Notes under the pieces: model-generated
Told to the model about the DNA's origin: nothing
The model's database searches: none
The model's input: only the letters and a program-made list of their open reading frames with translations
Translations under genes and position numbers: made by a program
DNA from: Moorena sp. SS36440bin_2
GTDB taxonomy: Bacteria > Cyanobacteriota > Cyanobacteriia > Cyanobacteriales > Coleofasciculaceae
DNA length: 48,677 bases
Assembly: GCA_011524395.1 (NCBI GenBank)
Contig: WTKN01000405.1
Coordinates: 1-48,677, forward strand
Reading direction: 5' to 3'
Shown: piece after piece, positions 37,593-45,742 of the stretch
How the letters are laid out: every line of letters begins with the position of its first letter
How positions within the stretch are numbered: position 1 is the stretch's first letter

Positions 37593-37840
37593 ATAAGGGT
37601 AAGAGGGGAATGACACCCGGGTTTTGACTCAAACCTTGACTTGATGTCGAGTGTGGCGGAAGGTAGGAGTGTGGAAAAGGGATATTTTATTTTATGGTAA
37701 AAATTACCTGCTATTATCTCCTCCTTCTTCTTCCTCTTCCCTATCTTCGTAAGCATTAGCTGTTGGCGTAGCCTGCGCGAGCGCGCATATGCTTACATTT
37801 TATCTTTGATTTCAACAGCAAGATAACGGAAATAATTGAT

Positions 37841-38659
37841 ATGGGTTTTTCTATAGACGTTACTAGCAGCAATTACGCCACTGAAGTTTTAGAAAAGTCT
37901 TTTGAGAAGCCTGTATTAGTAGACTTCTTTGCTACGTGGTGTGGCCCTTGTCAACTCCTAAAACCAACCTTAGAAAAACTAGCTAAAGAATACGACTTTG
38001 TTCTAGCAAAAGTTGACATTGACCGCAATCAAGACTTAGCGAATAATTTTCAAATTGAGGGAGTACCCGATGTCAGAATTGTCACCAATGGTGATATGAT
38101 TCCTGGTTTTGTGGGGGTTTTACCAGAAATTCAGTTGCGGGAAATGTTGACTAGGTTAAATCTAAAGTCTGAGCTAGACATTGGACTAGAAGAAGCTCGG
38201 GTTGCCATGGCAAGTGAGGATATACCCAGAGCCAAACAGCTGTTTGAGCAGCTAATTGCCAAGTATCCAGAGGATCAAAGTTTAGTCATTGAAGCTGCAA
38301 ATTTTTTGGTTCATATTAATGAGCCAGAAGAGGCAAGCACACTCCTAGACACCATTGAATACAATGATCGAGAATACTTCCCTAGAGCTCAAGCAATCAG
38401 AGCATTGATTCAATTTAAGCAGCAGGCGAATCCTATGGGGGAAAGTGAATTAGATCAGTTATTTGCTCAGGCATCTGGGTTAGTTGTAGAGGGAGACTAT
38501 GAAGCAGCCCTGAAAATCTTTTTAGAAATCGTCAGTAAACATCGTAACTATAGAGATGATGGTGCAAGAAAATCTATGATTGCGGTGTTTGATGTGCTCG
38601 GTAATGACCATCCCCTGACGAAAAAGTATCAGCGGGATTTGATGCTATCCCTATATTAG
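37841..38659 (+). CDS. CnoX/YbbN-like thioredoxin-TPR protein
   Basis: Thioredoxin-fold protein with a C-terminal TPR region, 272 residues. The thioredoxin domain (1-105) has the redox motif W33-C-G-P-C37, DFFATWCGPCQLLKP, and the cis-Pro loop EGVPDVRIV. The remainder (about 120-272) is helical repeat sequence (ARVAMASEDIPRAKQLFEQL and LVVEGDYEAALKIFLEIV). In E. coli the family member CnoX protects proteins from oxidation and hands them to GroEL. Many bacterial homologues, like this one, keep the CXXC that E. coli lacks, so oxidoreductase activity is likely. It lies about 250 bases after pntB on the same strand, probably with its own promoter. Confidence 0.88.
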   Translation: MGFSIDVTSSNYATEVLEKSFEKPVLVDFFATWCGPCQLLKPTLEKLAKEYDFVLAKVDIDRNQDLANNFQIEGVPDVRIVTNGDMIPGFVGVLPEIQLREMLTRLNLKSELDIGLEEARVAMASEDIPRAKQLFEQLIAKYPEDQSLVIEAANFLVHINEPEEASTLLDTIEYNDREYFPRAQAIRALIQFKQQANPMGESELDQLFAQASGLVVEGDYEAALKIFLEIVSKHRNYRDDGARKSMIAVFDVLGNDHPLTKKYQRDLMLSLY

Positions 38660-38742
38660 TTTTGGCTAAGGGTTTAATAGGGAAAATCAAAAATAGAAAA
38701 GAATAAATCTATTTTAAAGTAACAAGTTGCCACTAACAAGTT

Positions 38743-40275
38743 TTAACCTGATATATCAGTAGGGTAATCTGTATGAGCAGCTTCTAACTTCATCAAAATC
38801 TTCGGCTTCAGCTTTTCAAACTCTTGCTTAAGTATTCCTTTGCTCAACATTGCTTGATTAGTTGAGTTTATTGTCTTAGACGTATTCGCCCAATCGATGA
38901 ATAGCTGGCGTTGGGCAGGAGCAATAGTTGAGGTCATTACATTAGCACAGTATTCTGGTTGTGATTGGGCAAAAAACAAAATACGGTAATATCCAGTATC
39001 TCCCAAAAGTCTGACTATGTTCTGACCGTGATTTGTTTTGAGGTCTAAGTAGCAAGGAAGCCAACAAGCACCTTGGTAGCGATTATGCACTGCGGTAATC
39101 CATAGCACCATTGGATGAGGTACCATCACATACAAGAATTGATTGTAGCGTGTACTAACCTGACGGTTCTCAATCTCTTCTTTAGTCAGCATCACCCAGA
39201 GGGTAGGAAAGGTTGTGGTAGTGGTACGAATTATCTTAGGAAAGACAATAGATGCTTTAGGTTTGTCATCGGGCCAGGAGGTTTGCCGACAAATATCATT
39301 CCCTGATACAGGAAGTATTTGTGTTGCCTTACTCAGAGGCTTCTCGGATAGTATTGTTTGAATCCGATGACCCAGATAGCGACCGCGATCATGACCTTCG
39401 TTTAATGAATCCAATGCTCGTAGGATAATCCCGACATTTTGAGGACGATCAGATACCTCTTTCGCTATACAGGTCATGATTAGGTTTTCTAGGGACTTCG
39501 GCAGCTTTAGTTTGGGGTTAATCGAGCCAAAGGATTTAGGTGGGCTGAAGTGATGGGCTTTGTACCAACTACCAAAGGAATGATCTTCTGGAAGAATGGG
39601 CATGTGACCAGTTAACATCTCAAACATCATCACCCCGAGACTATATATATCAGAGCGTTTATCCAGTTCCTTTCCCTCCATTTGTTCCGGTGAACAATAG
39701 GCTAGGGTACCCATAAAAGAATGGGTTTGAGAACCATCAAACTGAAGAAGCTTAGCAATGCCAAAGTCAAGGATTTTGATCAGTTCACCGAAGGATGAAT
39801 CTTCGACAAGGAGAATGTTACTGGGTTTAATATCACGATGCACAATTGGAGTGAGTGTGCCTTTAAATACAATGCCTTGGTGAGCACATTGTAATCCCAG
39901 ACAAATTTGGCGGGCAATATTCAAAAATCGGGGTAAGGATAAGGTTTTAGTGTGAATTATTTCGCTTAAATTTCTCCCTGCCAAGTATTCCATGACGTAG
40001 AAGGAAATATCATTTTCATCTATGCCATAGTCCCTAACTCGCACGATGTGATTGCTTTTCTCACCAAGCAAAGCGCAAATCGTTGCTTCCCGTTCAAAGC
40101 GATCGCGCATTTTTTGGTTCAATAATGTATGGGAGAGAAATTTGACAGCAACGGTTACACCTCCCAATAGCATATCTTTGGCTTGATACACTTGACCCAT
40201 AGCACCTTTGCCGATCAACTTGACCAGTTGATAGCGATTGGCTAGTAGACGACCTTTGTTAGGGTCTGTGATCAT
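38743..40275 (-). CDS. Serine/threonine protein kinase
   Basis: Eukaryotic-type (Hanks) kinase, 510 residues. The catalytic domain is at about 14-280: the P-loop LIGKGAMGQVYQAKD, Lys45 in VAVKFL, the catalytic loop HRDIKPSNIL with Asp148, DFGIAKLL, and the APE-equivalent GTLAYCSPEQMEG followed by SDIYSLGVMMFEMLTG. It has no membrane span, so it is cytoplasmic. The C-terminal 200 residues (PTLWVMLTKEEIENRQVSTR, MVLWITAVHNRYQGACWLPC) form a domain I cannot name. It ends convergently with the CnoX-like gene, 83 bases apart. Target unknown. Confidence 0.92.
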   Translation of the reverse strand: MITDPNKGRLLANRYQLVKLIGKGAMGQVYQAKDMLLGGVTVAVKFLSHTLLNQKMRDRFEREATICALLGEKSNHIVRVRDYGIDENDISFYVMEYLAGRNLSEIIHTKTLSLPRFLNIARQICLGLQCAHQGIVFKGTLTPIVHRDIKPSNILLVEDSSFGELIKILDFGIAKLLQFDGSQTHSFMGTLAYCSPEQMEGKELDKRSDIYSLGVMMFEMLTGHMPILPEDHSFGSWYKAHHFSPPKSFGSINPKLKLPKSLENLIMTCIAKEVSDRPQNVGIILRALDSLNEGHDRGRYLGHRIQTILSEKPLSKATQILPVSGNDICRQTSWPDDKPKASIVFPKIIRTTTTTFPTLWVMLTKEEIENRQVSTRYNQFLYVMVPHPMVLWITAVHNRYQGACWLPCYLDLKTNHGQNIVRLLGDTGYYRILFFAQSQPEYCANVMTSTIAPAQRQLFIDWANTSKTINSTNQAMLSKGILKQEFEKLKPKILMKLEAAHTDYPTDISG

Positions 40276-40491
40276 AAGTTCCTTGGTGAGATCCCGAATG
40301 TAACGTGTTCATGAATCATTAGTCATTGGTCATTGGTCATTTGTAAATACTAGTAGACTTAATGTGGATCACAAAGGACTAAGGACTAATGATTAAGGAC
40401 AAAACTGACTAAGGACTTGCGCAAGATGAACGCTCTTAAGCAACTGTGACAGGCCTACTGCTTTTAAAACTCCCTTAATTCCAGAATACTT

Positions 40492-40989
40492 CTATTTTTG
40501 CTGACGTTTCAAAGTTGCTTCCATTGTGCTACTGAGATAATGACCTGCCATAATGCTACTGGAGAGGTAGTATATATTTTCATTACGTTGATACCGGGTT
40601 TCAAAACCACTGCGTCGTTGGCGATCCCCTAATACCCAATACCGTTGCACAATGGATTCTGGAGCCACCCAGCCTTCTCCCTCGACACGACCTAGGAGGC
40701 TGTGTTGTAAGACAAAGGTATACTTTGGCTCGCCAGTATCAAGACGCCCTAGATACTGGCAAGAGATATCCTCCCGTTCACTATTGGGAAAAACCAGTCT
40801 TGTGACCATAGTAAACCAGTTTTCCCGACTCCAGGTAACCATAGTCCCACCTCTGACTACAATTAATTTTCCATTGCGTTCCAGCCAATTGCCCCGAAGT
40901 GTCCAGCGTCCTGCCTCCAATAAAAAGGTGTGAGCCACGGTGTTACTCTTTAATCTGTTACTGAATATTACCCTCTCATCATTCCCCAC
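40492..40989 (-). CDS. Conserved cyanobacterial protein, possibly lipocalin-like
   Basis: A 165-residue protein with alternating hydrophobic/polar strands, as in a beta-barrel: WTLRGNWLERNGKLIVVRGG, NWFTMVTRLVFPN, KYTFVLQHSLLGRVEGEGW, SIVQRYWVLGDRQRRSGFET and YYLSSSIMAGHYLSSTMEAT. It has no signal peptide or membrane helix. The pattern recalls the CpcS/T or DUF3598-type lipocalins of phycobiliprotein lyases, but I cannot identify a lyase signature, so function is open. It lies upstream of, and on the same strand as, the kinase gene, with 216 bases between. Confidence 0.6.
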   Translation of the reverse strand: MGNDERVIFSNRLKSNTVAHTFLLEAGRWTLRGNWLERNGKLIVVRGGTMVTWSRENWFTMVTRLVFPNSEREDISCQYLGRLDTGEPKYTFVLQHSLLGRVEGEGWVAPESIVQRYWVLGDRQRRSGFETRYQRNENIYYLSSSIMAGHYLSSTMEATLKRQQK

Positions 40990-41140
40990 TAATTCTAGCT
41001 GCTATACCGGCGGGTTGTGGGCTTTACCCCCTCAGGTTATCCCATTGGCAAACTTCCGGGAGTAGCCCAACTCCTACGGATCAACAGACAAACTAGTTGA
41101 ACTCTGCTCCAAACTCAACCACGGGGGATTCTAAAGTTGC

Positions 41141-41298
41141 TCATGGCGCATGGGTCTGTGTGCGGAACCTGCGTCCGCACCGCTGTTTGCCCCGTGGGAA
41201 TCCCTGCAGGTTGGCACTGCCTCATGGTCATCTCAAGCACCATTAGCAAGTTCAAGTGACGTGACCTCCCCAAGACCGCTTAGGTGCCCTCGACCTAA
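41141..41298. repeat. Composite repeat, inverted relative to copies at 4.9 and 48.5 kb
   Basis: 41141-41169 is the exact reverse complement of 48492-48520 (29 bases, including GGGTCTGTGTGCGGAAC). 41265-41298 matches the reverse complement of 4878-4911 with two mismatches and contains arms ACCTAA and GCTTAGGT that form a hairpin. No coding capacity is evident. It lies directly past the 3' end of anmK. Confidence 0.7.
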
Positions 41299-41316
41299 TT
41301 GGTAAAATACCCAGTT

Positions 41317-42492
41317 TTAGGATGACTGGTGTTGGGATCTCGGAGAATACAGTTTTCCTAGACATACAGCCTCTGAAGCACCGGTTACTTGAGGGAGATT
41401 GCCGGGAATACCCAGGTTACGCCAATAAGCCAAAACAGCAAATGCGATCGCTTCTTTAAAATCCCGACTTAACCCAACCTGGTCAGTGGTTAATACTGGC
41501 ACCGAATCTAATCTAATTTGCAGCTGTTGCTTCAAGTATAAATTGCTTGCCCCTCCACCACACAAGAGTACTTCATCTGGGATTTGAGGCAAGAAGTTGC
41601 GATAGCTCTCAACAATAGAAGCAACAGTGAGTTCTGTGAGTGTTGCCAGGAAATCAGCAGGAGTAAGGTTATAGGCTTCACTTTCTACCAAACACTGCTT
41701 GAGATAATCTCGACTAAACAACTCTCGTCCGGTAGATTTTGGGGGCGGTATCTTGAAGAACTCTTGAGCAAGCCACTGTTCTACCAGAGCCTCACAGGGA
41801 GTGCCACTCGCTGCCCACTCTCCATTGTAATCATAGGTTTTGCTACCGTTGCTAAAATACTCGACAGCCAAATCTAACAGGGCATTCCCCGGACCAGTAT
41901 CCCAGCCATATACCTGTTCCAACCAATTCCCTTGACTAACTGGCAAGTAAGTAACATTACTAATACCACCAATATTTTGGATACATCGGTTATGGGTAGA
42001 TGACCGGAGCAAACAGGCATCTATCTTAGGAACCAGAGGCGCACCTTCTCCCCCAGCAGCAATGTCAGCCACACGGAAATTGCTGATGGTCTTGATATCG
42101 GTAATCTCAGCAATCACCTCTCCCCGTCCTAGTTGAAGGCTATATCCCAGAGTCGTTACAGGTTGCTCACCTTTGACCCCTAATGGTCGATGGTATACTG
42201 TTTGACCATGGGAACCAATTAACTCAGCGCCAGGTAACCCAGTTTGAATGGCCAGTGCTGCTTGGGCAAATTGAAATGCGATCGCATCATCCAATGCTGC
42301 CAATTCTTCCATGGATAGGGGACTTCCAGCACAGACAGCTAGAATTTTTTCCCTGAGTTCAGTGGGGTAGCCATAGGTAGCACCAGCCAGTAGCTCAATC
42401 TTTAAATCTAAGTCTGAGCCAGAAATTTCTACTAGTGCAGCATCGATACCATCTACAGATGTACCGCTCATTAAGCCAATTACACGGGTCAT
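41317..42492 (-). CDS. anmK: Anhydro-N-acetylmuramic acid kinase
   Basis: Recycles 1,6-anhydro-MurNAc from peptidoglycan turnover by hydrolysing the anhydro ring and phosphorylating it with ATP. At 391 residues it is typical. The signatures are [20 protein letters not shown] at the N-terminus, [37 protein letters not shown] and [16 protein letters not shown]. It stands alone, with about 330 bases of repeat-containing sequence downstream. Confidence 0.95.
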   Translation of the reverse strand: MTRVIGLMSGTSVDGIDAALVEISGSDLDLKIELLAGATYGYPTELREKILAVCAGSPLSMEELAALDDAIAFQFAQAALAIQTGLPGAELIGSHGQTVYHRPLGVKGEQPVTTLGYSLQLGRGEVIAEITDIKTISNFRVADIAAGGEGAPLVPKIDACLLRSSTHNRCIQNIGGISNVTYLPVSQGNWLEQVYGWDTGPGNALLDLAVEYFSNGSKTYDYNGEWAASGTPCEALVEQWLAQEFFKIPPPKSTGRELFSRDYLKQCLVESEAYNLTPADFLATLTELTVASIVESYRNFLPQIPDEVLLCGGGASNLYLKQQLQIRLDSVPVLTTDQVGLSRDFKEAIAFAVLAYWRNLGIPGNLPQVTGASEAVCLGKLYSPRSQHQSS

Positions 42493-42811
42493 CTTAAAAT
42501 TGTGTTGCGTTAAAGTAAGCTAAAGATAGCAATATAATAGAGAAGAGGCAACGGATGGGTAACCTATGTAAGTAATAAGATAAGAGGGGGAAGAAAAACA
42601 GGTTTATTTTCTGCTTTATGTTAGCTACTGACTAGTAATTAATGTTTAGTTAGTCTATCGTTAACTCTTTATGGTTCATTTCTAATACTACCACATAACA
42701 ATAACAAAACCCCTAATACTTTAAGCCCAGGAATCCAAATAAGTAGCTACTAACTTGATCTGAGCTATTTTGCGATGTGGTTAATGGTTATATTTTGGCA
42801 GAAATTCCAGC

Positions 42812-42845
42812 AAAAAAACCCTAAGCCCGAAGGAACGGCTCAGGG
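42812..42845 (-). terminator. Strong intrinsic terminator after the small two-ORF unit
   Basis: On the minus strand CCCTGAGCC pairs with GGCTTAGGG (9 bp, one G-T) over a short loop and runs into seven T's (42818-42812). It lies 7 bases past the stop at 42852, so the short transcript above it is likely real. In the rest of 42493-42811 I see no gene. Confidence 0.8.
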
Positions 42846-42851
42846 TGGTAA

Positions 42852-42989
42852 TTAAATTTCATCTACTTCTTTTAACTCCACCATTTCTGCCACTGTATCC
42901 GGAAAATAGAAACTCAAATAATCCTTTTCCTCTTCCCGTCCTACCCTGCACCGAAGCGCTAGGGTGTCTATGGGCTTTTGGAGTTTCAT
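42852..42989 (-). CDS. Small ORF, 45 residues, coupled to the amidohydrolase remnant
   Basis: Starts MKLQKPIDTLALRCRVGREE and ends DTVAEMVELKEVDEI. Its ATG overlaps the stop of the preceding ORF (TGATG), and a strong terminator follows 7 bases after its stop, so it sits in a proper transcription unit. The middle (RCRVG) corresponds to DNA resembling the dispersed CTACCCT(A/G)CACCGAA repeat. The C-terminal half may therefore be the tail of an older gene joined to repeat sequence. No family recognised. Confidence 0.35.
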   Translation of the reverse strand: MKLQKPIDTLALRCRVGREEEKDYLSFYFPDTVAEMVELKEVDEI

Positions 42990-43165
42990 CAAGAACCATT
43001 AGCCCCATAAAGCATACGAGCATTATCACACAAAATCCCCATAGCAACTGACTCCGCCTCCTTAGCAGTCAAATCCCCATCCTGAATCGCTTTAGCAGCA
43101 GCTTCAGGAGTTAACAGGTTGTGAGCATGTTGGTCAATAGCGGTGATAGTCCACAGGTTAATCAT
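42989..43165 (-). pseudogene. Internally deleted amidohydrolase remnant (58 codons)
   Basis: The frame begins MINLWTITAIDQHAHNLLTP and ends DNARMLYGANGS. The first part resembles the N-terminus of amidohydrolases that carry the metal-binding His-x-His (here HAH). The last part (QDGDLTAKEAESVAMGILCD then NARMLYG) resembles their C-terminus. A full enzyme has over 350 residues, so the barrel is missing and the ends appear joined near EAAAKAIQDG. A FluG-type glutamine synthetase, the usual partner of such amidohydrolases, lies 2.6 kb away on the same strand. It may still be expressed, since it overlaps the next ORF and a terminator follows. A genuine small protein family is the alternative. Confidence 0.55.
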
Positions 43166-43418
43166 TTGACATTATTAGATGCTACAGATAATTGTCTGGT
43201 AGTTAGGGTAAAAGGATTTTTATTGAACTACGAAGGCACAAACTACCCGAAAAAGTCTAGGGCGTGTTTAGAGGATTGGTAGCGATCGCTATGCTTGGTG
43301 GTGGGGTCAAACATTTCGATGATGATACCTATAACTGTGTCTTTGCCAGCATTGCTGGGAATATTATGAGTGTAACCCCTAATTTTAAGTCAACTACAAT
43401 ACTCCTTCAGCACCAAAG

Positions 43419-45575
43419 ATGAAAAGTTTCCCGTTTCAAGTAGTAGTATCTTTAGCTACTTTTATCACCACAAGTATGGCTAGTGCTAATGCTCAAAGTG
43501 TCGTTCCTCAGATGGATTTTGACCGCCGTCACGCCTCGACAGAGAAAGTTGCTGCACAAGGGAGAATGATTAATGAGTTGTGGCAACAAGCCAGTCAGTT
43601 ACGAGGAATTGGTAAGTATAGTGAAGAGATAACGATATTGGAGCAGATTGTAAAACTTCAGCCAGACTCTTTTTTAGCTTGGTATTGGCGAGGGGATACC
43701 TTGAGTAGTTTAGGCCAGTATGAAGCCGCGATCGCTTCCTATGATCAAGCGATTAAAATTAAGCCCAATTACCTTTTAGCGTGGTTTGAGAAAGGCAAGG
43801 CAAACCATAAACTAAAACGATATGATGCGGTGATTACGGCCTGGAAGCAAGCACTTTCAATTCAAGCCACATCAGAATTTGAACAGCAGTTGGTACAGAC
43901 AATTATTCCCCAAAAAATTGCCAGTGTGCTGCTTTATGATTTGAAACAGTATTCTGAGGCGATCGCATTCTACAACCAAGTACTGGAAGTGGATGCCAAA
44001 GCTGCTTCAATTTGGATTGACCGAGGCACAGCTTTTTATCAACTCGGTCGATATGAAAAAGCAATCACCGATTGTGACAAGGCGATTCAGCTTGATGCTC
44101 GAAACTCTCTGGCTTGGAAACAGCGAGGATTTGCCCTCTATCGCATCGGTCGCTACGAACATGCGATCGCTTCCTTTAAAAAAGCAGCAAAATACGAGCC
44201 TGACGATGTGGAAGTCGCTGGATTACTGACAGTGTTAAAAACTTCAGGAGAATCTCAAGGACAGTTACAAACTTCACAACAGAAACTGGTTGCGGTTCGC
44301 ACTGAGATCAGTACGGCTGAAGAAAAACTCCTTCTCCTCCGTAGTCAAACTCAGACAGCAACATCACAGCTTGAATCTTCTCAAGTTCAAGTGCGTCAAT
44401 CTCAGCAGCAGTTAGTCGCTCTCAGAGGGGACATTCAAAGCGCACAATCACAACTAGAATCTTCTCAAGTAAAAGTGCGTCAATCTCAGCAGCAGTTAGT
44501 CGCTCTCAGAGGTGACATTCAAAGCGCACAATCACAACTAGAATCTTCTCAAGTAAAAGTGCGTCAATCTCAGCAGCAGTTAGTCGCTCTCAGAAGCGAC
44601 ATTGAAAGCGCACAGTCACAACTAGAATCTTCTCAAGTAAAAGTGCGTCAATCTCAGCAGCAGTTAGTGGCTCTTAGAGGCGAAATTAAAACTACCCAAG
44701 AACGACTTAAATCCTTCAAGGCAGAACGCCAAAGTTTAGAAAAGAAACTAGTGGCTGTGCGAGGGGAAATTAAAACTTCCCAACAACGGCTAGAAGCCTC
44801 TCGCCGTGAACAACAAAGCTTTGAAAAGAAACTAGTGGCTGTGCGAGGGGAAATCAAAACCTCTCAAGAACGGTTAGAAGCTTCTCGCCGTGAACAACGA
44901 AGCTTTGAAAAGAAACTAGTGGCTGTGCGAGGGGAAATCAAAACCTCTCAAGAACGGTTAGAAGCTTCTCGCCGTGAACAACGAAGCTTTGAACAGAAAC
45001 TAGTGGCTATGCGAGGGGAAATCAAAACCTCTCAAGAACGGCTAGAAGCCTCTCGCCGTGAACAACGAAGCTTTGAACAGAAACTAGTAGCTGTACGAAA
45101 GGAAATTAAAACTTCCCAAGAACGTTTAGAAACTTCTCGCCGTGAACAACGAAGCTTTGAACAGAAACTAGTAGCTGTACGAAAGGAAATTAAAACTTCC
45201 CAAGAACGTTTAGAAACTTCTCGCCGTGAACAACGAAGCTTTGAACAGAAACTAGTGGCTGTACGAGGGGAAATCCAAACCCTACAAAAACAGCGAGACA
45301 CTTTCCGCAGTGAAGTCCAAACATCACAAGAGCGTTTAGTTGCTCTTCGAGGAGAAATACGCAGTTTGGAAGATAACATAAATGTATCTCAGGGAAAATT
45401 ACGTCAATTAAATGATAAAAAGCAAGTTGCAGCGGAGAATCTACGTGTTGCAGAAATTCAGTACTGTGGTTTACAAGAAAAGCTAAGTGAATTGGAGGTA
45501 GCGATAAGCCGAATCAGAGGTACACAACAGGCATCCTACGAAGTTAAACGTTGTCCTATTGCTAATCAAAGATAG
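43419..45575 (+). CDS. Secreted TPR protein with long tandem-repeat coiled coil
   Basis: A 718-residue exported protein. A signal peptide is seen at about 1-25 (FQVVVSLATFITTSMASANA). Five or so TPR units follow at 45-270 (for example PDSFLAWYWRGDTLSSLGQY and NSLAWKQRGFALYRIGRYEH), and from about 295 to 690 there is one long coiled coil. The coil is built from 28-residue units (four heptads) in exact register, first as VRQSQQQLVALRGDIQSAQS and then as REQRSFEQKLVAVRGEIKTS. A short C-terminal segment has two Cys (YCGLQEKL, VKRCPIANQR). Probably periplasmic or envelope, serving as a scaffold or spacer. No enzyme domain is present. The ATG at 43419 is the most likely start. Confidence 0.8.
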   Translation: MKSFPFQVVVSLATFITTSMASANAQSVVPQMDFDRRHASTEKVAAQGRMINELWQQASQLRGIGKYSEEITILEQIVKLQPDSFLAWYWRGDTLSSLGQYEAAIASYDQAIKIKPNYLLAWFEKGKANHKLKRYDAVITAWKQALSIQATSEFEQQLVQTIIPQKIASVLLYDLKQYSEAIAFYNQVLEVDAKAASIWIDRGTAFYQLGRYEKAITDCDKAIQLDARNSLAWKQRGFALYRIGRYEHAIASFKKAAKYEPDDVEVAGLLTVLKTSGESQGQLQTSQQKLVAVRTEISTAEEKLLLLRSQTQTATSQLESSQVQVRQSQQQLVALRGDIQSAQSQLESSQVKVRQSQQQLVALRGDIQSAQSQLESSQVKVRQSQQQLVALRSDIESAQSQLESSQVKVRQSQQQLVALRGEIKTTQERLKSFKAERQSLEKKLVAVRGEIKTSQQRLEASRREQQSFEKKLVAVRGEIKTSQERLEASRREQRSFEKKLVAVRGEIKTSQERLEASRREQRSFEQKLVAMRGEIKTSQERLEASRREQRSFEQKLVAVRKEIKTSQERLETSRREQRSFEQKLVAVRKEIKTSQERLETSRREQRSFEQKLVAVRGEIQTLQKQRDTFRSEVQTSQERLVALRGEIRSLEDNINVSQGKLRQLNDKKQVAAENLRVAEIQYCGLQEKLSELEVAISRIRGTQQASYEVKRCPIANQR
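44328..45419 (+). repeat. In-gene tandem array of 84-bp units (13 in register)
   Basis: The Leu-Val-Ala codons recur exactly every 84 bases (44412, 44496, 44580, 44664, 44748, 44832, 44916, 45000, 45084, 45168, 45252, 45336), with a degenerate unit at 44328. Two subfamilies exist: QSQQQLVALRGDIQSAQSQL units up to about 44660, and SFE(K/Q)KLVAVRGEIKTSQERL units after. Units 45081-45164 and 45165-45248 appear identical at DNA level, indicating very recent duplication. Confidence 0.9.
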
Positions 45576-45742
45576 TCACGGTTGCGATTATAAAAAGTGG
45601 GATTTTCTCTCAGATCACGTGCCCTTTTTAATTTAAAATATAAACAAGTATGCCTAAGGATTCAGCTATTAGCTTAAAGCTTATGCTAGCTGTTCGCGTA
45701 GCGCATTAGCTGACAGCTGAATCCTTACCAATATCAATACTA

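Noticed and set aside
42859-43047. Minus-strand 62-codon frame (begins MLWGFCVIMLV) overlapping the amidohydrolase remnant
   Set aside because: A different frame over the same DNA; the overlapping 58- and 45-codon frames fit the start/stop overlap and the terminator better.
43291-43422. 43-codon plus-strand ORF (begins MLGGGVKHFDDD) whose stop overlaps the start of the TPR gene as ATGA
   Set aside because: The overlap is suggestive, but there is no ribosome-binding site and no motif; a one-off overlap of this kind is expected by chance.
44654-45379. Minus-strand frames within the 84-bp array (for example repeated SPRTATSFFSKL)
   Set aside because: They are antisense shadows created by the repeat periodicity of the plus-strand gene.
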